This document shows positions 1-10,800 of a stretch of 64,000 nt of DNA, in pieces. The notes beneath the pieces were generated by a model. That model was given only the letters and a program-made list of their open reading frames with translations. It was not told where the DNA came from and searched no databases. The stretch is from Panagrolaimus kolymaensis (Eukaryota > Nematoda > Chromadorea > Rhabditida > Panagrolaimidae). Location: NCBI GenBank assembly GCA_028622995.1, contig JAJQJQ010000004.1, positions 5,766,001-5,830,000 on the forward strand. Direction: 5' to 3'. Made by a program: the position numbers and the translations under genes. Numbering within the stretch: position 1 is the first letter of the stretch; each line of letters starts with the position of its first letter.

Positions 1-1666
1 GACAAAAGAGAGACAGGAAAAACTTGGGTTTTTTCTTTTTTGATTGAACACAAAAAAAAACAACAAAAGAAAAGAGACCTCAAGGCAAGGTAATACTGCA
101 ATGTAAAAAAAAACCCATTCCATCCATCATGATTCATGAACATAGAAAACAGCTTTACAATCAAGAGAGATGATACTGCGAGAATGTATTATTATTTGTT
201 GTTTGTTTATTTAAGCTGTAACTCAGTGCTCAAGCTTCAACAAGCTCATGCTTAAATTTTCTTTCTCCTCAAATGCGCAATTTCCGTTTTCATTTTCTTT
301 CTTTCTTTTTTTCGTCAATTGAATCCACGACAACAAAAAAAGAAGGTGAGAGCCTTTGAAAAACATAAGTGATAGGTGGTAGGTAAAAAAATAAAGAAAC
401 CCAACCCCTTAGGGGAGAAAGTTATCGATGGTGATGATAATTGTTATTGTTGGATGCTGCTGTTGCTTTTTTATTGTATATTTGTAAGTACCTCTCATTT
501 TCTCTCTTTCTTTTTTGATGATGACTTTTTTTTTTGTTTGAAAAAAAGAAGAAGAATGAATGTCGGAAACAAACTAATACTTACATACAACTGTTTTTGC
601 GCTGTTTCTGCTTGCGCAATTTAAGAATCTCCCTAACACATATATTTTTTTTTTGTTGCTGATTGCTGAACTAAAAAAAAGTTTGTGTTTGAAAGGAATT
701 CGAATTCTTTCCTATATCTTTTTTATTTTTTTATTTTTTGCGAAAAAAATGTGGAGGTGGTAGTAGTTGCCCTTTTTTAGGATCGCAAGAAAATAATAAA
801 AAAATAAATTTGTTTGATTTGATTCGATTTTTTTATAGTTTGAATTGGAAAATTTTTTTTATTCGAGGTTTAAAACTGTTTTTTATTTTTATTTTTGATT
901 GTGACTTTTTTGGTTTGTTTTGAATTCGGCGACGATCGACCCATTCACTGACTTCAAGAAAGGAATGAATAATCAGATATTTTTTTTTTTCTTCTTCTTG
1001 AAGACAGGAAAAAAGCAATAAGGTCTTTTTTTGTTGTTGCCCGGCAGCAACAGCAACAAGGACTAAGAACAGCTGAATCACATTGTCCATTTATTTATTT
1101 TTTTTTTGCGGTCAAAGCTTTTTGAGAAAAAGGAATTACGTTTTTTATATTTTTAAGAAAAAAGTTGTTGAAAGGTATGCGGATACATAATCGCCAAAAA
1201 AAAATAGCTTCCTAGTGTTGCGGATTTTTGAAATATACAAAAAATTTATTTCCATATTTTTGTGATTTATATAATTCAGTCTAATTTTTATTTTTATAAA
1301 GTATTTTTGAAATTTGTTAAACCTAATATTCCCAGATTATAGCCAAACTAAAACTCTGATTACCAAATTTATTGCCACAGTCAGTTTGAAACCAGCTTAT
1401 TATTACCTCCTATTTTTTCTTTGAAATAACAAAACCAATTTTCCCATCATCTCCTCGGAAATCATATAATTTGGCTCCATGCGAATTCAAATTTTACCTT
1501 GCTCCCTAAATTGCTGCCTTCCCTTTCTTCTTTATTTTTTCTTTTCAAGCATGCAAGTGAGCAAAAGCAAGCAAACGAGAAAAAGCGAAGAAGAAGAAGC
1601 ATGAGTTACCTGAAAGCGAGTAACCACTAACAAAAAAAATGACCAACCATTTTTCTTATATTTTTT
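1..1666. other. Intergenic, no gene seen
   Basis: I see no convincing exon, RNA gene or transposon here. The sequence is AT-rich with many A and T runs of 5-10 nt. The short open frames on both strands are made of Phe/Lys/Asn-rich translations of homopolymers and have no recognisable domain. Confidence 0.6.
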
Positions 1667-1670
1667 TTAA

Positions 1671-1802
1671 GGGTGGAAACGGGACGACTTTTTCCAGTCC
1701 CGTCCCGTCCCGGGACCAAACTTTTCGTCCCGTCCCGTCCCGGGACGGGACGGGACCGGGACGGGACGGGATTTTGAAAATAGTCCCGTCCCGTTTCCAC
1801 CC
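1671..1802. mobile_element. GC-rich palindromic MITE flanked by TTAA
   Basis: A 132-bp GC-rich island in AT-rich DNA. It starts GGGTGGAAACGGGACG and ends with the reverse complement, CGTCCCGTTTCCACCC. Both ends abut TTAA (1667-1670 and 1803-1806). The interior is built from repeated CGGGA/TCCCG units in both orientations, so the whole element can fold back. A TTAA duplication is typical of piggyBac-type insertion. A TA duplication with termini AGGGTGG...CCACCCT fits equally well and would point to Tc1/mariner. No coding capacity, so it is non-autonomous. Confidence 0.7.
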
Positions 1803-1806
1803 TTAA

Positions 1807-3360
1807 TTTTTTTGCTTTCGTAGTTGCCGTTGTCATCGTTGGTTGTCGTCATCATCATTTGCCGTTCGCTCACTTTTGCTATGCTTTTTAGACTCACTCT
1901 CAAACCAACTAACAAAAAAAGAGAGCAATCTTTTTTCTTCCAAAAAACCCATACAAAAACCATTGACCGTTTCCTTGGCACCAACAAAACCAAAATCCCT
2001 ACCTTTTTTTGTTGCGCGAAAATGGTTTGGGCTTCTTTTGGTTCAAATGTTTTTTCTTTCTCATTTTTTTGTTTCTTGGAATCTTGAAGAGAAGAAAGAA
2101 AGTAATTTGCATTATTTGATTAATTTTTTCTTTTATTTTTGATAGAAACCTTTTTGGTAGAACTTTTTCTTTGGTTATTTTCTTTTGTGACTCTTTTTTT
2201 TCTATGTTTTTCCTTTGATTGACTGTAACCTTTTTTTCCTTCACAAAAAGAAGAGAGTTAGTAAATGCCAAAAACATGATTAATTTTTTTTTGTCATTCT
2301 CTTTTACAAAAAAGATAGTAACTTTGCCTCTCAAAAGTTGATTACTTTCTTTTTTCAACCTTGAAAGAAAAAACTTTTTATTATTTTTTGCCGTTTTTTA
2401 AATAACATTCTTTCCGTGTCTTTTTTTATTTACAGTTTCTCATTCATTTTCGCAGCAAAGACTCAATTGAAAAATATTCTCATCATTCTTCTATTGTTTT
2501 CAATTAAAAACATTGTTGTTTTTCTTCTCACCTTTTTTTTGACTTCCCTTTTATTTTTGTGTTTCTTCCATTATTGACATTCAGGTGGCAGCAATGGCAG
2601 CAACAACCAACGACAATGAAATTAATATTATTTTTTCGTTGTTTCAGTTTCTGTTTATAAAAATTTTTGGAGGAAAAATAATTGATTGAAAATTTAGAAA
2701 ATATTTTTAAAAAAGATTTAACGTTTTTGAGGTTTGATAAATTTGTTATTGGGATTCTTTACATGAAAGTATTTATTTTTTGTGTTTCTATTGTCACAAA
2801 AGATTTTGAGGTGAGTGAGACTTCCAAGGACGACGACCTCTTCTCGATTTTATTTTCCCACATTTGGACATTACAATTTTATATATTAAAACAAATTTTC
2901 ATTTTCCCTCCAAAGTTGTTGCTTATAACTTTTTTATTTTCCGGTTCTTCAATTTCCCTTTTTTTCTTCTCCTTTTTGTTTGCCGCTTTATTGTTGTCAA
3001 TGCATTTTCATTGTCCACCCCTTCCCATTCTCGGACAACAACACATCTGGAGAGGCAAGATGAGGAAGAGAAAGAATAGCCATCTTCGATGATGATGACA
3101 ATTGAAAATCAAAGAAAAAAATATATATACGAAGAAGAATGATTCCTTTTTTTATTTGATGATTATTTTGTTTCATTCATTCGTTTCTCAAGTTCTTCAA
3201 ATATTTTCACTTTCAACATTTTTTCCAAAACTTTTTTTTCAAGCCAAAAAAGCTTTTTAGTTTTTGAGTCATTGAGCCCTCTTCATCGAGCCTGGTTGCT
3301 TACTTTCTATGAGGCTTAAAACCAGGCGATGATGGTTGATCAGGATGTCAAATATTTGGC
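1807..3360. other. Intergenic, no gene seen
   Basis: AT-rich spacer with long T and A tracts. The longest open frame (2682-3092, +) translates to a Phe/Leu/Ser-rich low-complexity sequence without a family match, and I do not call it a gene. Confidence 0.55.
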
Positions 3361-3707
3361 TTACAAGGGAACCACCAGACATGTCACATCGATATTGAAA
3401 TTCTGTTTCGGTAGAAAAATAATTTAGCACTTTTTAAAACATATGGCAAAATCTTAGCGGTGAATGGAAGATGAAAAAAAAGTTATGACTCCTTGAATAT
3501 TCTAATTTTTGGTGCTTTTCCTTATCAGTTGCTAAAGCTATTTCCTATTTGTTGTGAGTATGGTGTAGGCGAGAAAGGCGGAACTGCCATGCGATGGAAG
3601 TCGCAGGTTCGAATCCGTCTTGTGATTTTTCGTTTTTTTACCCTTATTAAATCTTGTTTTGCCGCTTTTTATGTTAAATATTAATGAAAGTTATTGATTT
3701 TTAAACA
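3361..3707 (+). repeat. Left arm of 345-bp inverted repeat
   Basis: This arm is nearly identical to the reverse complement of 4647-4993; paired positions sum to 8354. Very few differences are visible, for example one base near 3662. Both arms carry the same 63-codon open frame (3493-3684 and, on the minus strand, 4861-4670), which I read as a by-product of the repeat. The arms are separated by about 940 bp, so a transcript across the whole element would form a long hairpin. Confidence 0.85.
3561..3616 (+). promoter_or_regulatory. tRNA-like Pol III A and B boxes (left arm)
   Basis: TGGTGTAGGCG (3561-3571) fits the tRNA A box and GGTTCGAATCC (3606-3616) is a perfect B box. The 34-nt gap between them is normal for a tRNA, and T runs that could end Pol III transcription follow at 3625-3639. 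The T stem and the acceptor stem do not pair properly, so this is not a functional tRNA. It is a tRNA-derived, SINE-like promoter or a decayed tRNA gene. Confidence 0.55.
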
Positions 3708-4200
3708 TTTTTTCTTATTTTATGGCTATTTTTAAATTATTTAACCCATTGAATTTTTGTATAAATTTATTTACGAAAATTCGTTAATTGAAATCTAATT
3801 ACTCATTGAAGTAAAAGAATCATTGTTGGTGAATGTTTTTTATTTAATTGCGCCTATTTACTTTTTTTATAGAAGCGTTGTTTTTTTAAAGAAAAATACG
3901 CTCGCACTTTTCCTTGTGAAGCATTAGTAACAAAAAAAGATTGGGAGTTTTCTATGAACTTATTACACAGTGATTGAATAGGTGAATGAACTTTCATATG
4001 GGTTTCATAAAACTTTAAAACATTTTTTCATAATTCCAGAATAAACGTTGCATTTTCAATTTTAACTTGCAAATCTTTATTTAAATTTTCTTTGTTTTTT
4101 TTCGCGCCCAAGTTCTAAAAATTTTGAGAATACCCTTTAAGGATGGGTGGGTGGGAATTTTTGTTAATGCTGATAAAAATTGCTCATTGACTGATACAAC

Positions 4201-4312
4201 CAGAGCTGTTGATTAATCGACCGATTAATCGAAAATCGATAATCGAAAACTTCGATTATACTCGATTAATCGAAATCGATAATCGAAGGTTTTCGATTAA
4301 TCGACAGCTCTG
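4201..4312. mobile_element. Small palindromic MITE, ends CAGAGCTGT
   Basis: A 112-bp element with terminal inverted repeats CAGAGCTGTTGATTAATCGA and TCGATTAATCGACAGCTCTG. The interior consists of CGATTAAT and ATCGAT units, so it is almost wholly self-complementary. The CAG start resembles hAT-type ends. The flanking octamers (GATACAAC and CTCTCAAC) share only CAAC, so a target duplication is decayed or absent. It lies in the spacer of the large inverted repeat. Confidence 0.6.
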
Positions 4313-4646
4313 CTCTCAACTAATTGATAAATATCTCTTGAGAATATCGATTTATTAGAATTTTTGGGTTTTTGGAATTAAATTTTTTTTTGATATTAGC
4401 TGACTTTTATTTATTTTACTTTTTTAAATTACTTAAAACGGAACTTTCCGCTTTTTGTGGTTTATTTTTATAGTATTTAATTAATTTTTTAAAAGTAATT
4501 TTACAAAATCTTGATTAATAGTTTTATATTTTAAAGCGTTTTTCTTTTTTTGGCCCTTTTACATAAAATAGAAAAACCAACTTTAATTTTCAAAATCCCC
4601 TTACTCGTTCGAAGGTAAAGCAATAAGACAAAAAACATGAAAAAAA

Positions 4647-4993
4647 TATTTAAAAATCAATAACTTTCATTAATATTTAACATAAAAATCGGCAAAACAA
4701 GATTTAATAAGGGTAAAAAAACGAAAAATCACAAGACGGATTCGAACCTGCGACTTCCATCGCATGGCAGTTCCGCCTTTCTCGCCTACACCATACTCAC
4801 AACAAATAGGAAATAGCTTTAGCAACTGATAAGGAAAAGCACCAAAAATTAGAATATTCAAGGAGTCATAACTTTTTTTTCATCTTCCATTCACCGCTAA
4901 GATTTTGCCATATGTTTTAAAAAGTGCTAAATTATTTTTCTACCGAAACAGAATTTCAATATCGATGTGACATGTCTGGTGGTTCCCTTGTTA
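4647..4993 (-). repeat. Right arm of 345-bp inverted repeat
   Basis: Reverse-complement partner of 3361-3707. Similarity stops at about 4993 on the outside (after the sequence matching 3363) and about 4647 on the inside. The flanks share a short ATATTT near each outer boundary, but no clean target-site duplication abuts the arms. Confidence 0.85.
4738..4793 (-). promoter_or_regulatory. tRNA-like Pol III boxes (right arm)
   Basis: Mirror copy of the left-arm boxes. On the minus strand the A box is at 4793-4783 and the B box at 4748-4738, both unchanged. The two tRNA-like promoters fire toward each other across the spacer. Confidence 0.55.
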
Positions 4994-7861
4994 GATATTT
5001 TAAAGGAACACCTCTTTTTCCGTTTAAGGGAATATATATTTTGTATGCGTTTGAAAAAAATGATTCATTGAATGAACGAATATGATTGAATTCAATAAAT
5101 AAAGATAGGATTTTCTAGTTATGGTCTTGGTCTTCTTCCTCTCATTCCTTTTTCCTCAAACATTAAAAAAAGCTATCATGATTGTGATTATGAGAGAGAG
5201 AGGAAAAAATAAGCAAAAAAGAAAGAAAGAGGAAATCAAACATGCGGGAATAAAAAATGGATTAGGAAAAAGAGGAGGGAGAATGAGAGAAAGGTTTAGA
5301 TAACCATTTTTATATATAGCGATATAAGCCTTTTTGTAGTTTACATTTACAAACAAGCCAGAAGAATGACTGTAATTTTTTTTCTTGTTTGATTTTAAAT
5401 GTCGTTGTCGAAAAAGAATAATGCACTTTAAAAAAATATACTACTTGGAGCCCCACAACTAAAGTTTCAAAAACTTTTTGGATTTAATAACAAATGTTTA
5501 TCAATAATTAAAATTTCAAAGAAACTTTGTAGGCTTAAATCCGAAGTTTTATAACAGATAAAAATTAAATATTCATATGTATTCATTTACAACCCACTTT
5601 TTTTGGTTCTGTTTTCCACATCAAATTTTTACAGCTTATTAGCATAGCAAAAATAGGCTTATGATTCTAAACTCATTTTTGTGATACTATTCCTCTAAGT
5701 TAAAAGCCATAGTATCCATCTGTCTGCTTTATTTTTTGACATTTTTATACCATTTTTCGACCTTGAAATCCGTTCTTTTTTAATTTGAATTTTAACCGAT
5801 GTCAAACTTTTGTGCCTTTGTCCAGTTTTTTCCCTCCCATTTTCATGTTCGCCATCCTTTTTTGTTGTTGAAAAGAATCGTAATAGCCTCCTTTTTGCAA
5901 TTTTGCATGCAGCGGCGGCCTTTATTTTAGTCTTCTTCAACAAAAAAAAGTGTCGTTATTACTTTTTTTTTAAATTTATTATTTTGTAGTAATTTGCGTT
6001 AATGCAAGCAAGCCAAACACCTTTTTTTACTTTGCATGCATATAATTCTTTAATTATCTTTAAAAGCAGCCACCGCCAACAATTATAGTAAAATGAAAAA
6101 CCCTCGCATCTCTAGGTATTACATAAATATAAGAATATATGGTTGACTTTTTTATAATAATAATTTCGTTTTTTAAATCTTTTATTGATTTTTCTTTTCA
6201 AAAAAAAATTGATTTTTCTTTCAAAGTTTTCAAGATTTTGCCTTGAACTGAAAATTTTTATTACTATTTTTATAAACTTTTTAAGTTTGAATTTTGCCTC
6301 GAAAATTAAGAATTTCCCATTCGTGATTCTATAATATATTTTTTATTATTTTTTATTTTGCATTTTACTAAAACGGATTAATACCTTTCTTTCGACAACC
6401 AATATTAAACCTGTAAAATAACACCAAAACACATACTTCTTACATACCTTTGAACTCCTTTTTTTCCTTTTCCACTCAAGGACAACGACAAATAGCGCAT
6501 CTTTGATTTCGGTTCGTCGTTGTTCTTTTCCCATTTTTCTACTCACTCCAGTTTTTCCCTCACCAAAAAGTAGACTTGTTTTTTTCTTTCTTAAAAGCTG
6601 CTTCCCATTATTTTTTTGTTTTCTTGTTGCTTTTGTTTCATTCAATCGAAAAAGAAAAAAAAAATGACAGAAAGAAAAAGTTAATCCGACGTCGATCGAA
6701 AAAAAATGCATGTAAGAAAACTTTTCTTCTTCTTTTTGGCTGGTGATGGTTAAAATTTGTAACTCTTATAAAAATCTTTTCATGCTTTTTTTCGACTTCG
6801 AGTTTTTTTATTGTCTTAAGAAAATAAGGTTTCATCCGAGTACTAAGATAAACTTTGTTAAACCATTTCTTTTTGGGTTTTTGTTTTGTATCAAATTTCA
6901 TCGCCTGCTTTTCTTGAACTCAATATTTTTGTACAAAACTTTTTTCTTCTTCAAGCTTTCCTTTTTTTTTTTCTTCTTCACCAAATAACAATAGTTGCGA
7001 AAAATATTCTCGAAGGTTTTGAGAATATTTGAAAAAGGTTGCTTTAGATTAGCTGTTTTTCGAATTGAGGGTATGAAACACTTTCATTCTAGAATGAGAA
7101 TATGTTATCGCTGAGATGCTAGTAAACAAACAAAAAATTGCAAGTGTTTTTTTAAATAACACTAAAAACTTTTACTTTATCGAACCATCAAATTAACCTT
7201 AAAAAATATTTTTAAAATTCTCAATTAATTTTTTTTTAAAGACACCTGATTTTTAAAAAATTTTACTGGAGCGATTTAAATTTTTTCAATTATTTGTAGA
7301 TAGTTATTTTTTCAAACATTCTCTTTAAAATATTTTTATTTAAAGTCCATCTGTTTTAATTATAACTTTTTTTGTTGCGCAATCTCGAAGTCCCTTCTGC
7401 TTTTCCTTTACAATATTTTTTCTTTTTCTTTTTTTATTATTATTATTATGCAATCAGCTTTATAACCCCATTCTGGAACCATTGTTGTTGACATTTGAAT
7501 TGTAAACCTCCTGCATAAACTTGACAAAAATATATATTTACAAACCATATAACTTTCATTTGCCAAAAAATGAATGTTAAAATAAACTTTTATTACGCTA
7601 AATCGTGAACGAAAAAGAAAAGAAAAATAATTTTGTGATTTTACACATTTGTTGCTTCAAAGCTTGTATAAAAATTTTTTTATGATTTTAGTTTCAACTT
7701 TTTGCGAATTTTGGATGCTAATTTGAATTTTTTTGATACATAAAAAAATTGTGGTATTCTGAACGAAAGAAAAAAAAGAGAGAAGAAATGTTTTATTGAC
7801 TAAAAATTTGATTGGTTGGAAATTAATTTTTGTTAATTTTTTTGATTCTTCAAAAAAAAAT
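4994..7861. other. 5' flank of the girdin gene, no gene seen
   Basis: About 2.9 kb of AT-rich sequence upstream of the girdin start codon. I find no exon with a plausible domain and no clear TATA or other promoter motif. Control elements of the girdin gene are expected here, but none can be identified by eye. Confidence 0.5.
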
Positions 7862-10800
7862 ATGGATGAACAAAAATTTTGGAGTCAAACTTTGGGGGCT
7901 TGGATCAAGTAAGTTGGTCTATGTTTATATCAAATTTTATTACTTTAGCTTTCGAGATGAAAACAAAAATCTGCAATTTTAGTTATTTAAATTTTTGTTC
8001 GGAAATTTTTAATGTTTGAAAGCAAATTTTTTGACTTTTATAAATTTGATAAATCTTTTTATTATTGTTTTCAGAGATTGTGTAAGTGGTCCATCCACAA
8101 TAGTTCCAGAAAAAAGTTGGAGGCAAACCGAATGTATTCCATTAAAATATTCTGAACTTTGTGATGGTTATGCTTTGAATTTATTATTCTTTTTTATGTT
8201 AGTTATTTTTTTACAAAACTAAATTTTAAAAATCCAAATTTAAGACATCCCGATTCCGTGGATTACGAACTCATTCATTCCCATAATGAAACTCCAGAAA
8301 AAATTTCGGATTCTTCCATTCAAAAATTAAAATCATTTCATTTTTTACTTCGAAATTTGCATCATTTTTATAAGGTAAATTTTATTTTTGATTTTTTGTT
8401 GGAAAAAGCTTTTGCAAATTCTTTTTTGGTCAACAAAAAAACTTGGCTGAAGAGGAGAAAGAAAGAGAGTCCACGCTGATGAGAAAAAAAAAACAAAAAG
8501 AATCTAAATCGTGGGAACCAAATTCTTTCTAAGGGTTATTCATTCATTTATTTATTTTTGGAATGATTGATGACTCCAAAAATAAATTCCATTCATTTAT
8601 GTTGTTTTTATTTGTTTTTGTCTATTCTGGATATCTATCATCTGTGGAAATTTCGATTTAACAAAAAATCCAAAATTTGTTTTTTGGATATCGAAGTGAT
8701 ACTTAATTTTTTATTTGAATTCTATATTTTGTATTTTCCTTGAGTTTCAAAATATTTTTTTAGCCATTATTTAGCTTACTTGAAAAAATTTAAAAAAACA
8801 GAGAAAAATTGCTAAATAACTTTTGATGATTCTTAAGGATGCCGAGAAAGTACGGTAGTAGCATGTCCCAATTTAAAAGGTGAAAGCTCAAATATATTTC
8901 ACTGATTTTTTTTCGAACTCTATCTTATCGAACCATGTTCATTTGTAATTGTCCCCAAAAAAACAAATACACAAATATACATAATAATATTATCATTTAG
9001 TTAAATGAATAACGGGGTCAATCATTCCATTAGTTAGTTAGTTTGCATTTTCTTTTTTTCCCTTTTTTGATGAATGAAAAATGTTTTCTCTTTTTTTCTT
9101 TTTTGCATCAATGAAAAAATCGCCCTAAAAACAGAAAATATAAATATACATATAAAAATATTTTTCTTGTTATTATTTTGCATTGCATAGTTAATAATGT
9201 GATTTTTTCTCCGTCAAAAAAGGGGAATGGAAAAACACGCATTTATCTTTCTTTTTTTTCTCTTTACAAAACTTTCGATACTGCCGCCGCCGTGGGTGCC
9301 ACTGCCACTGTGGTTGCGCATCCAGCTGTTGCTGTTACCTGATCGAAAAAGGAAGGACTTGTTGCATTCCATAAAAAAAAATTTGCTTCAAAGGAAGAAA
9401 TAGTTTTGTTTTATTATGTCTCAGTAGGTGGCGTTTCGATTAATTTAAATATGATTTCTTAATTAAAAAAAAACTAGGCCTAATTTCGTAATAAAACGAA
9501 AAAAAAGTCCCATCACAAAAATCTTTTTTTATTTTATCTCTGATTTGGATTAATTTGAATTTCTTGTTTTTACGTAATAACTTTTATTTTTATTTTTTAC
9601 AATCCTCTCTCTTCTCTTTTTTTTTTTACGATCAGCCTTATTTTTTTACAACCTTAAATCTGCATTTTTTATGTACAAAATAAATTTTTTTGTTGTAAAA
9701 CACAAAAATTTTTATGAGCGATTTTTAATGTCAGATAGCGGCGGCGGCAAAAACGTATTTAAGTGGCTTTGCCGTAAGGGAAACCAAAAAAGGAGCAAAA
9801 AAGAGCATCATCTGATTTAAAAACCAGATAAATAAATTTATGAGATTTTTATTTTTAAATCGCCTGCTTTATTTAGAAATGACATTATTGCGTAAAAACA
9901 ACGGCAAATCAAAAAAAATTTAACTGTTTTCTGTTTTCAATTTTTCATGGGTTTTTTGGCGGCGACGTTTTTGCTTTTTTTCTTTGATGAAAACAAAGAT
10001 TCACCAAAAACACTTAAGTGACCACTTTTTTTTATTAAAATGAAAAAATAAAATTTAATGAGTAATTCGCGCGATTGGTCATTTTTTTTATTTATTTCAA
10101 ATAAAAGCATTGTTTTGTTTTGATGAAGAAAATTTCAATTGCTTTTTATCTATTTTTGGAAGAGAAAAAAGGGAAGAGATTTCTTTTGAGGCCTGGAGCT
10201 GAAAGAATATTTAAAATATTCGAGGGATAGTCAAAAAATAATTTTGAGATCATAAAAGTTTTTTTAAAAATTTTTAATATTAAGTTTTTGGTTTAAAAAA
10301 AACAACAAATTTTTGCACCATTTGGGACCAGGCGATGATAATCTTCATAGTTGCCAAAAATTTTAAGACCACTCTTGTGTCATTCCACTGCATTGTTAAT
10401 CCCTTCCTCTTCCCTTTCTTTCTTATCACCTTCTTAATTTTTTCTTGTTAACAGAAATGGAAAAAAGGTTAAAAATGCTTAAATGTGTATGTGTGTTAAT
10501 AAGCTTTAAAAATATTTTTTTTGTCAGCTGTTGTCGTCAGATAATACATATAATATTTTTTTGGGTAGTGTGTCAACAACGCCTGGTACTTTGCCTTTTT
10601 TCTTTCCATTTCTTAGAAGTAATAAAATATTTGGACATCAATGCACTGATTTGTTTTTCTTTATGACAGTTCAAAAAGGAAAAAATTGCTAGCTTCAAAA
10701 AAACACATAATTTTTACACCTTTTTTTCTTACATTTTTTTTATTACTTTTTGGGAGGATGAAAAATGAAAGGTTCTAATTTAATGGAAAAAAAATAATAA

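Noticed and set aside
2682..3092. 136-codon open frame
   Set aside because: Phe/Leu/Ser low-complexity translation of AT-rich DNA; no start context, domain or splice partner.
3493..3684. 63-codon open frame repeated at 4670-4861 on the other strand
   Set aside because: It exists twice only because of the inverted repeat, spans the tRNA-like boxes and has no protein features.
7949..7981. Extra girdin exon after TTTAG at 7948
   Set aside because: It reads into an in-frame TAG with no donor; joining exon 1 directly to 8075 keeps the frame and the HOOK-type alignment.
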